Assembly: GCA_004335635.1 (NCBI GenBank) | Contig: QAXH01004476.1 | Coordinates: 384 to 32,232 of the forward strand | Source of the DNA: Chloromonas sp. AAM2 | Taxonomy: Eukaryota; Chlorophyta; Chlorophyceae; Chlamydomonadales; Chlamydomonadaceae | Direction: 5' to 3' | DNA length: 31,849 nucleotides | Part shown: one piece after another, positions 1 through 8,574 of the stretch | How positions within the stretch are numbered: position 1 is the first letter of the stretch | Layout: the number at the start of each line of letters is the position of its first letter | Program-made: the position numbers and the translations under genes | Notes under the pieces: model-generated | What the model was told of the DNA's origin: nothing | Databases searched by the model: none | What the model saw: only the letters and a program-made list of their open reading frames with translations

Positions 1-158
1 CTGATGAGCTCCAACGGCACAGTGGGGTAATGCCAAGGACGATGTATCTCGCCATGCAGTGAGGTGATTTATGGAGGTTCACTCAGGAAGGAGCCACGAA
101 GTGGGTTCGCTTGTGAATCAAGCAAACCGCTTCTTTCTTTTGCAAGGACGAAGCGGTA

Positions 159-305
159 TCAGCGGTCTCCTAGATTGGTGTTGCACTCCTTGCACATGAG
201 CTCACAGTTTGTCTTTTCGTGAGCAATGTGATTGCATATCCTGTTGACAGTGACTTTCTTTGGATTTCCTTTTTCAAATGTCATGTGTTCTCCGCATATC
301 TTACA
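159..305 (-). pseudogene. Remnant of a zinc-binding HNH-like tail of a viral/Polinton-type helicase
   Basis: Read from 305 down to a TGA at 161-159, this is an open stretch of 48 codons. It begins CKICGEHMTF, has N-x-I-C-N-H-I-A-H in the middle, and ends CELMCKECNTNLGDR. Two CxxC pairs about 35 residues apart, with an Asn/His-rich centre and a C-x-x-C-N ending, are typical of the small zinc-binding HNH-type modules attached to helicases of large DNA viruses and Polinton-like elements. That comparison is from memory. Reading back, a stop lies in frame shortly upstream and the helicase fragment at 319-516 is one base out of frame, so the piece is broken. A diverged second copy of its last residues lies on the plus strand at 511-576. 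Confidence 0.5.
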
Positions 306-318
306 CTGACTGCTGATT

Positions 319-516
319 CTAGTTCAACCGTATCCAAGAGTCAGTGATGTACAAGCCGTCATTCACAGCCCTTTCAGCTGCTCTGTCTTGTTCTTTGTAC
401 CTTCGCACCATATCCCTTGCAACCTCTGCAATGTTTTTAGCGTACAGTGATTGCGCAAGGAAGTAAACAGCATTCAAATCAGCTGCACGTGTTATAGACG
501 TGTAAAGCCATCTCAC
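319..516 (-). pseudogene. Remnant of an SF1-type (Pif1/UvrD-like) helicase C-terminus
   Basis: The minus-strand frame reads RWLYTSITRAADLNAVYFLA near its start and ends DSWIRLN before a TAG at 321-319. The Y-T-S-I-T-R-A segment matches motif VI of superfamily 1 helicases (Y-x-A-x-T/S-R), and the following D-L-N-x-V-Y-F is typical, as I recall it, of helicases in giant viruses and Polinton-like elements. Only the extreme C-terminal part is present. The frame cannot be joined to the zinc module at 305-159 without a one-base shift, and upstream it runs straight into an inverted copy of that module. I read it as a decayed insertion, not a working gene. No other element genes, capsid or terminal repeats are recognisable. 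Confidence 0.5.
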
Positions 517-576
517 GAGAAGAGCGGTTGTGAGCTGTTGTGCAAGGAGTGCAACACCAGTCTAGGTGACCGCTGA
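511..576 (+). pseudogene. Inverted second copy of the zinc-module C-terminus
   Basis: The plus strand reads SHEKSGCELLCKECNTSLGD followed by R and a TGA at 574-576. This is the same ending as the minus-strand module at 159-305, with a few substitutions. Similarity continues past the stop, with an insertion, to about position 605. The two copies form an inverted repeat around the helicase fragment. Confidence 0.55.
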
Positions 577-605
577 TGCCTGTTTGTACCGATTCGTCCT
601 TACCA

Positions 606-1010
606 AATAAGGAGAGCAATGCTTGCATCACAACCCACTGAATGGCTCTTTCGTGAGTGATATTATGCCAATTACCCAATACTTCAAGCGCCTGGTAACA
701 TCAACAAGCCCACCCCTACCGTTGGAGTTTCACATCATCATCAAGTCTCCAATGCATGGCAGAGTACAGGATCTACCCACTGTCGTCGGAAAACCCCACT
801 GCATGGCACAGTGCAGAATATGCCCACAGTAAGGGGGTATAGTGCGACATATGTTCATCCGCTTACTCTATCAGAGTTCCCCCAGGTCCACTACTGACTG
901 ACATGTCTGCATAGTGCGTCAGAAAGCCACTCAAATGGCCCTGATAACTGTCAACGCGAAATCGTGGAATGGTTCTCAGCACAGGGCGAGCAAAGAACTT
1001 CAGGGTCTGA
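606..1010. other. No recognisable gene
   Basis: Several short frames are open on both strands, but none has a recognisable motif, plausible splice structure or repeat content. I see nothing functional here. Confidence 0.5.
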
Positions 1011-1180
1011 ACTCGCTGATTTGTGTTTGAACTCGCTGATCTGCTGTTGAACTCGCTGATTTGTTGTTGAACTCGCTGATTTGTTGTTGAACACGCTGAT
1101 TTGTTGTTGAACTCGCTGATTTGTGTTTGATCTCGCTGATTTGTGTTTGAACTCGCTGATTTGTTGTTGAACTCGCTGTT
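1011..1180. repeat. Minisatellite, 20-bp unit, nine copies
   Basis: The core ACTCGCTGAT recurs at 1011, 1031, 1051, 1071, 1091, 1111, 1131, 1151 and 1171, exactly 20 bp apart. The linker alternates between TTGTTGTTGA and TTGTGTTTGA types. Substitutions are few (for example ACACGCTGAT at 1091, TCTCGCTGAT at 1131). There are no unique spacers, so this is not a CRISPR array. Some minus-strand frames stay open through it only because the units are similar. Confidence 0.9.
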
Positions 1181-1341
1181 TTACTGGGCTCTGCACAATG
1201 TCCGCACCCCAGTTCTCTCATTTGCGCAGTCCAACACTCAACTCAGTCCTGTTCATCAAGATACCTTATATATGTATTTACACCAGGGAAGCCGTCAGAG
1301 GACACGGAACGGGATGGGCACCGCCCTGGCCTACCCTGAGC

Positions 1342-1345
1342 NNNN
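1342..1345. other. Assembly gap (4 N)
   Basis: Four undetermined bases. The sequence on either side may not be truly adjacent, so any frame crossing this point is unreliable. Confidence 0.95.
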
Positions 1346-2039
1346 CAAAACGAAAGCAGGGAACAAAGCAGGCAAGGCAGGCCAACCCAAAGCAAAACAG
1401 GACGGAGTCGCCAAAGTCAAGGCCAAAGAGTAGATAAAGGGAGCCAGTCAGTCACGGTCAGATACTTTCGGTCGAACCAAGCCAAAGGAAAGCTGTCTAC
1501 ATGGCATGGATGTGCAGCACCTGTCGCCGTGCGACGTTTGAACTCCAATGGACAGCCTCTGCAACAGAGCCCAATGCTCAAAGCTTGACAAATGTAGTCA
1601 ACCAGAAGTGACCGACTGCCTGTGTGACCATTAGCAATAGTGTGTTGCTGATGACGTTGGCAACAAGATAAAATATGGCACGACTAATACTTGGTCGTTA
1701 ACCACCTGTACCAGGCATCCCGATTGGCAAAGCCTACTCAGCCAAGCCAGCAGGCAAGCATTGCTAGCAAAGAATGCCCCAGACCAGGCCGCTCACAAAA
1801 GCAGCAGCCTTGATTTCGAACTTAGCAAAAGAGCACTAAACCAAGACATGTTTGGCTGTTGTGAACTCTGACTATACTCTATTGACAGTTTGTGCCTTCG
1901 CCAGAGGTCGAGTGGTTCTTTGTGACCTTGGTTGACCAAGGCAACGGCAGCAGTAACCGACCGTGGTTGAATACGGCACAACATTGGCGGCTGACAGCAC
2001 AGCATGCGGCGCATTGGGGAGCGGTATTTGACTCATGGC
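1346..2039. other. Gene-poor stretch; short Lys/Ala/Gln-rich open frame at its left end
   Basis: Directly right of the gap, up to a TAG at 1431-1433, a plus-strand frame encodes about 28 residues rich in Lys, Ala, Gln and Gly (ending AKVKAKE). It could be the tail of a basic protein, but the gap hides what precedes it and no homology is recognised. The rest, up to the 3' end of the coiled-coil gene at 2040, shows no gene that I can support. It probably includes that gene's 3' UTR. Confidence 0.35.
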
Positions 2040-4187
2040 TCATGATCTGGGTAGGGGAACGGCTGCGGGAGTGTATGTGGCGGGCGGGAGGGGCGGGGTG
2101 CGCGCCACAGCGGCTGCCATGGCCGCGTCCAGGTCGATGTCTGCCACCTGCAAAAGACATTTGAAAGACAGCGCATATGGGTTGATAACTGTTTCTGTAA
2201 GTTTCTTCATATGCATGTGCACGATGGTGTAATCTGGGACAGGTGACATGCAATGGTGACATGCAATGTGTGTGATATTGAGGTCCAGCCACGCTGAGTT
2301 TGCATGCCTCACCTCTGCCAGTTGCGTCTGCAGCAGGCCCATCATTTCATCCTTCATGCGCATGTTGGCCTCCAGCTCTGCATGGCGCTTCTGTGGAATG
2401 GAAACAACACACAGCGACAAAAAGCACCTTCTTTTGGGATAAACAACGCCACGTGCATACTTGCACACATCACATGGTCAACGGCAACGACCCAATTTGG
2501 AACCCGGAACCCCGACCAACCACCAACCTGCCCTACAAATCAGATCCTAGTCAACGTTGCAATGCACTGGTGTCCGCCATACAACAGGGCAAGTCGTTCA
2601 AGACATTGACAGAAAAACACAGACTGGCACGCAGCCCACCAATGTCGCGTACAGGATGTCACAACACTGGAAAAAACACTACCAGGAGCCTTCCGCTCGG
2701 ACCTAGCCATGTTCGTAGTTGCACGCTTCAACAGAACTACTTTTCACCCCTTCAATGAGCCTGCAACTCCCTAAGCTTTGCTTCCACCTATCACAGCTTC
2801 ATTTCCCTCACCCTTAGCGCATTGAGTTCCCTTAGTAGCGTGTCCACCTGACCCGCCGTGCCTTCCGCTGCAAAGGAGTGAGAGTCTAGCTCCTGGCGCA
2901 ACTGCAAGTGAGAGCACAGCCAACGTCATTACTCATGCACAAACCAATGCAGACGTGCCTTGCTCAGCCAGCCAGAGTCTTCGTCCCCACTTGGCGTGAC
3001 TAACCCCAACACGTTGGCAGTAAGGTGTGCATCAGGTGGTCAGCAGAGCGCACACGAGGACCCAGCCAGCCACGGTGCCATAACCTACTCCGTGTACTAC
3101 TAAGTAATGTCAGGCAGCCAAACGCAACCAGTTTCACGCCTTCTGAGGCGCCAATTTCCAAGCCCCACCGGTCCACGCCCTGTCCAGTCCAGTCCCACAA
3201 ACTCACCCCCATCCCTCCTCACATTCAACCCACCTGTGTGGCTTCCTGTTTTGCCGCTGCTGCCTCCCCCTCCACCTGTGCCAGCCTCTCCTGCACCTGT
3301 TTGAGTTGCGCCTCACTGGCCTCACGTGCAGCGGCTGCGGAGGTCCTCAGTGCTGCTAGGGCAGTCTGTGCCTCCAGGAGCGAGGCACGGTCTGTGCTGG
3401 CCTACGCATGGTGCGCATTGCAGAATCTTGATTAATCAAATGATTGATCGGTCGGTCAATTGATTAATTGATCGACTGATTGACTGACTGAACGATCATT
3501 GATTGATTCATCGACTGACTGACTGATTAATTGACTGATTGATTGATGGACTTGGCACAAGGTGTCACATAACATGATGGCTCACAACTAACTCCGACAG
3601 TGGGATAAACAAGGAAGCCTGACACGTTGATGGTGACAAACTTGACAATGCAAGGTGTATATCGGTCCATTCCCAGTAAGCCCACGTGTTCAAAGCAACG
3701 TGAGTTGAGTAGCGGGAAAGCAGGCACGTGCAGGGGTCACACCTGTTGTGTGGCTGCTGTTGCGGCATCCTTTGCCCGCTGAACCTCTGCAGCGAGCGTT
3801 AAGTTTTCCTGCAACCACCACATGCCACACTAGACAACAGTCTACACCTGTAAAGAAATGACGATGACACACCAAGCAGGGCACACCATTACCATCATGG
3901 CTCGGTTTAAGCGCATGCCAATGCTATTGAGCACGGCAACACCCGTCAAACCAAATGTGCCTCTTGTATGCCCTCGGATGTCGCTGCATCACTTGTCACC
4001 AGTTGGGATTTTCTCTTTGTCCTGCAATCTGACTTTCAAACCGTAATTGTATGTATTAGAATTCCCCTAGTCCCCTGGCTCAGTGCTCTGCCAAACTGGT
4101 GTCCTCCTCCGTTTGAAAACTGCAGCGGTGATCCCAATGCCACCCACCTCTGTGAGCTGTTTTATTTGCTTTTCAAGCTGCACAATC

Positions 4188-4219
<32 letters not shown>

Positions 4220-7200
4220 GGTCACATCGGCCTGCTGCGCCGTGGCCTTTGCTGCAACACCCTGTACACAAGGAGCACAGACAGACCCTGTCATGATTGA
4301 TGCAGGTGATCAGGCAAACTGCTAGAGAGTACAGATTGTTCAGAATACAATGATGCGACTAGGTAGGCCACCTGCTCAACATCCACGTGACAGTGAGCAG
4401 CAGTCAGCAACTAACGATTTCCACTTGGCTGGCTGTGTTCCAAGTGCCACCTGTCTGCCAGAGACAGCTCTTGCATGTCTTGGTATCCCCGACCAGACTG
4501 CTCGACAAACACTACTTTTGCTGTGTAACGTATCATGTTGTATACTGCCTGCTGTGAGTCTTGCTCTGGCCATGAGAGCACTCTGGCTGCGTATTGTGTG
4601 GCATGTGGCATGACGCATGTGGCGTGTTGCATTTCTCGGCGCGGTGTCTGACCACGGGTGTGGCTGTGAATGTCGGCCGCCAACCCACACATGTCCGCCA
4701 CCTACCCGGTCTGTGGCCTGTCCTGTCATCTTCGCCTGAGCCTCTGCCAGCTCAGACTCCAACCGCAGCACCTCCTCACGCCAAGTCTGAGGGGGGCCAA
4801 GCACAGCAGGCATAATGGCAATGTGCCTCAGTGAGCAGAAATGGGAAAACCACAGCATCAGTGAGCAAGAGTGCTCAAGAACAGAACTTGGAAAACAAGC
4901 GAGAGGACAGCCAGCTTGAACTGTGCCTATCTGAAAAGAGCGCACAACAACAACAGCGCTGTGCTGCCTTGCTAGCTGGCTGCCCTTGCCGGCCCTGGAT
5001 TCAGGCTTCATCAGGCCTGTGTTCCTCACCTGCCCTTGGTCGAACGCCTTGTCATATGCCTGCTGCATGCTGTTGCGCTCCAGCTGCAGCACTTCAATCT
5101 GCTTGTTCAGAGCGTCCACTCGTGCGTTCATCTCCTGCTGGTAGCCGACAAGGTCCTGAGAGAACACGCCGATAAGGGACGGTGAATTGCATAGGAAGGA
5201 AGCCGTTCTGGTCTAGCATTTGGTTATCCAGCACAGCAGATTTCAGATCCTGGAGGGACACACGGACAAGGGTCGGTGGATCGCACAGGGAGGGAAGAAA
5301 GCTGCAACTATGCTTGTGAACTTTTGATTAAATCCATGTGTCTCTGAGCTGCTGATTCAGCACCATACCGAGTTGCTGATTCAGCATTCACAACCTAAGT
5401 CAGGATGTTGGTATTGGATCACCGCAAACAGTACCCGTGAGCCAAAGACCAAGAATACCACGTTCTACTCTACTTACAGTGACCAGCTATATTTCCTAAC
5501 GGCCTAGTGACCTTAGCTGTGAGGCGAATCATTTCATGCATCAGGCATTAGAAAGCGTTCAGCAATACAGCCCGACACTGTACTTGACAACCCCAACTTG
5601 GTGGTAAAACAGAAGTAAGTTATGTGGTGCATGTCAAGGCCCACCTTAAATGTGTGTTGCAGGTCCGCGGCACTGCCCATTGCTGCGCCCGCGGCTGCTT
5701 TGGCAGGGGCCTCGCGATCACTGGTAGCAGCATGTTGGGTCCCCAGGCTGGATGACGCTGGCGTGGGCATTGCGCGGGCTGACTGGACGCTCTGCAATGT
5801 CATCAGGGCAAAGGAGCGTGACACGTGCCTGCTGTAATGTGGCGTCTTGAATTTCCAAGGCGATCGAACCCAGAAACTGGCGAAGGCAAGCGTGTATTTT
5901 TAGAAATGGATGGTTGTGCCTTGACTGTCGCGCGACCTACAATGCTCCACATGCGAGAGACGCTGTCGAACAGCAACAGCGGCAATTTCATGTGCAACAA
6001 TCCGGCACCACCCGCTGCCTGCTGTGCACGAGGCCAATCAAACCGCTTGATACAAGACAAGTTAGAACGCACCATGACGCAAAAGCGAACTTAAAGACGA
6101 TGGACACGTCGACACAAACAGGGGTTGCACCACGTCTGGACAGGACGCAATCGGACCCGCAGCATGCGATTGTCTCGGAACTTGTCCAACTATCATAGCA
6201 TAGGTGTTGTTGAGACGGATTATGATGTGTGGGTCATGCATGAATGGATCATTCGATGCAATTTCCGACGGGTCATGAATGGATGCGAATACTGTTTGCA
6301 CAACGGTGCGCATGACGATCTGCTTGATTGTGACGATGAGCATTAGGCAAAGAACTAGAACCAATATCCACTTGGCACTGAAAACAGCATCTTCCTGATG
6401 GACCACTCTGTGCTTATGTCCCTCTTCAGTGTGCATGTCCCTCTTCAGACACGATGGCTTCACCCACATGCGTCTGAGGCTGTGCGCTGGCCTGTCCCGC
6501 TGGCTTGGGTGGCGATCCTGTGGGCACGCCCTGCTGCGCCAGGAAGCTGGCTGTCTGGGCGTAGAGGTCGTCAATGGCCGCGGCAGAAGAAGCAGCCTGG
6601 TGCTGAACAGACTGCAGGCAAAATTATCCATTCATGATTGTGGGGATGGCAATGCTTCTGGTGACCTGCCCGGCGCATCCAGCTCATTTCACCCTGCTCC
6701 GCCTGCTGCACTCCATCTGCTCTCTGAGTTCATGGCAGTCGCTAATCTGCCCATGCATCGGAGGAACAGTCTCAAACATTGTATATTGACAGGCATGCAT
6801 ACGGACCTGATCAGCACTGGACAGGACTTCTCCCCACCCACACCCCACCTGAAGTTCCTGCCTTGCTGCCTGCAGTTCGTCTTTTGTCTGCTGGTGCAGG
6901 TTCAGGGCCTGCTGGTGCGCCTGGTCGGCGGCGTTCCGCGCTTGCTGGGCGTCGGCAAAACTCGCACGCAAGCTCGCCAGCTCCAGCTCTAACTCCTGGA
7001 CCTGAAAGTGCAGCGATAGCATGCTCATTAGTTTCATGCTGATCCGAGCTTTGCAAGGCTGCAGTGCATATGCTCTCCCCATCATCAGTAACTGCCTGGT
7101 GGTTGACGTCCAGTCACACTCCTGCTGTCACAACTGGCCTCATCACTGCTGCTGCTGCTGGTACTGCTGCCCGGCTGGTGGCCCAGTCTCCATACCACAG

Positions 7201-8186
7201 TCTCAAGGCCGCTCCATACCAAGCCATGGATCAGTGCTGATGATGCATGACGATATGGGCATGGCAATTGTACAAGCAACCACCAGAACCAGACACACCA
7301 TGCCCTCACCATGGCAACACACGATGCCCGTCATGTGGACCCATTCCGTCAAATTCCCCACCTTGTTATTTGCTTTCTGCACCTGTGCCTCGAGTACCTG
7401 TCTCTGTAGCGCATCCACTTGAGCTGGGTCATCACTGCCTGTGCGGTCCAACTCCTTAGATGGAACCACCTGTGGGCAGCAGGCAGGAAAAACCGACCGT
7501 TGTCACTGAACCACTGCACAGTAGACCATGACGCTGACGATCGAACAACGATTCTTTCGTTTGATCAACACCACGTGTGGCCCATGTTTTCCCTGGTATG
7601 GCAGACTGAGCCCGTAAAGCGACACACCACACAAACCATGGCTTGAACCCGTGGCATTCCTGCTTGGCATTCACATGGTTGCGCAATTGGGCTGTTGAGC
7701 TCCTGGCTTTGGACGTACTGCATGCTGTGACCTGTTGCAACCTGCACCCTCTGCCTCAAAATGCACAGCACAATCACTGACCTCTGGCACTGATCGTGCT
7801 GCTTCTTGAACAGCCTCCATGCTCTTGATCCTACTCGTCAATTGCTTTATTTCTGCGCAGGACAGCATACTCCACGGGCTTGCATTGCTCTGAGATGGAG
7901 ATCCTTCCACACAGTCCAAGGGTGACACATGGCTGCATGCTTGCATAAGATGGGACTGTGCGTACATCGGAAATGGTGCGTAACATGCAAGGGGAATGCA
8001 TGCTTGCCAGCTTTGCCACCCCATACCTTTGTGTGCATCCTCTAGCAAATGCTGCATACGCCGGTTCTCTGCCACCAAGGCCGGTGGTGGAGCGGCCTCT
8101 GGTTGCAGGGGTGTGAAAGCTTTTGCCTGCTGGGCTGGTGGTCGTTCAGGCTCCTCCGCCTCACCGAAGCATGAGAACAAACCCAT
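2040..8186 (-). CDS. Coiled-coil protein with N-terminal acylation motif
   Basis: Fourteen exons (minus): 8186-8027, 7852-7782, 7469-7362, 7001-6849, 6611-6468, 5791-5645, 5155-5030, 4786-4706, 4261-4148, 3808-3743, 3401-3234, 2901-2812, 2390-2313, 2147-2040, with TGA at 2042-2040. They join without a frame break to 537 residues. The start MGLFSCFG has Gly2 and Cys6, as in N-myristoylated and palmitoylated proteins, so membrane attachment is inferred. A Pro/Ala-rich linker (about 15-40) is followed by long heptad-rich stretches: about 41-77, 92-164, 262-330, and 345-502 interrupted by a Gly/Thr-rich break near 460. An Ala/Ser/Pro-rich low-complexity region spans about 180-260, and residues 345-355 are 11 Gln. 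The tail is Pro-rich. The first intron is phase 1 and the other twelve are phase 0. I do not recognise the family; a membrane-anchored scaffold or tether would fit. The middle exons are best supported. The 6468 donor, where a stronger alternative could exist, is least certain. Confidence 0.85.
3429..3548. repeat. Degenerate GATT/GACT tetranucleotide microsatellite in an intron
   Basis: The stretch is built from GATT, GACT and GATC-type tetramers (for example GACTGACTGACTGATTAATT). It lies in the intron between exons 3808-3743 and 3401-3234 of the coiled-coil gene. Confidence 0.8.
4187..4219 (-). repeat. CAG/CAA tract encoding 11 glutamines
   Basis: Eleven consecutive Gln codons (mostly CAG, three CAA) lie within exon 9 of the coiled-coil gene, between a Gln/Ala-rich segment and the heptads starting IVQLEKQIKQL. 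A pure-codon run like this is prone to length variation. Confidence 0.9.
5156..5300 (-). repeat. Diverged ~94-bp duplication of a splice acceptor and exon start
   Basis: On the plus strand GATAAGGGACGGTGAATTGC (5171) and GACAAGGGTCGGTGGATCGC (5265) start two similar copies about 94 bp apart. On the minus strand each ends in a polypyrimidine tract and CAG. The downstream copy feeds the exon starting at 5155 (DLVGY). The upstream copy is followed by codons reading DLKSAVLDNQMLDQN, which looks like coiled-coil sequence but has no convincing donor. Confidence 0.6.
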
Positions 8187-8571
8187 CTCGCAGGCAGGAG
8201 GGATCCCTGTGCAATTGCGCACTGCTGTCTCCTCTGATCAGAGTTTTGAATGACAGGTGAATAACAATGTGCTCTGTCGCTTTCCTATCATGATGCTATC
8301 TGCGAATGCACCAGTTGCAGCACCACAGCGGGACCCGGTGAAAGAGGTGGCAACCGCCAACGACCAAAACTCGTTACACACTTTCCCGGGGCACCTACTT
8401 TCAAAACTTTGCAGCTTTTGCCGTAGTCTGCCTCCCTCTCTGTTCTGTCATCTGCGACGTTGCTGGGAGTGCAACCACCGACGGCGGCAGGGTTTTCATC
8501 GGTCGGCGCTAGAGCGCCATCACCGTCCGGCATCAACACCACATCAACGTAGAGTGCCGACTACCGCTCAG
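8187..8571. promoter_or_regulatory. Divergent promoter between the coiled-coil gene and NOP56
   Basis: Only 385 bp separate the start codon of the minus-strand coiled-coil gene (8186) from the proposed NOP56 start (8572). Both promoters and both 5' UTRs must lie here unless a further upstream exon exists. I see no clear TATA box or named element. Shared control is an inference from the spacing. Confidence 0.6.
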
Positions 8572-8574
8572 ATG
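8572..8574 (+). other. NOP56: Proposed ATG-only first coding exon of NOP56
   Basis: Conserved Nop56 sequence begins in the second exon, but a stop lies just upstream in that frame (the TAG at 8673-8675) and no ATG is available there. That TAG is itself a good acceptor (TTTATAG). The sequence ATG followed at once by GTGTGT at 8572 gives a 101-nt phase-0 intron (8575-8675) and an N-terminus [14 protein letters not shown]. An alternative would be a different upstream exon ending in phase 0. Confidence 0.6.

Larger units (their letters stand above)
130..605. repeat. Imperfect inverted repeat flanking the helicase fragment
   Basis: The arms are roughly 130-220 and 511-605. The best-conserved core, including GTGCAAGGAGTGCAACACCA in one orientation, is at about 165-205 and its reverse complement at about 535-575. 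The right arm has a short insertion relative to the left. The arms carry the duplicated zinc-module ending, so they probably arose by duplication plus inversion of a decaying element. Confidence 0.6.

Noticed and set aside
1011..1180. Regularly spaced repeats suggestive of a CRISPR array.
   Set aside because: The repeat is continuous with no unique spacers, and the window is eukaryotic.
951..1221. Overlapping minus-strand frames rich in Gln, Ser and Lys.
   Set aside because: They are simply the 20-bp tandem repeat read in different frames; no unique protein sequence or splice evidence.
2300..2758. Plus-strand frames of 100-150 residues opposite the coiled-coil gene.
   Set aside because: They are shadows of the minus-strand exons and introns, without motifs or consistent splice structure.
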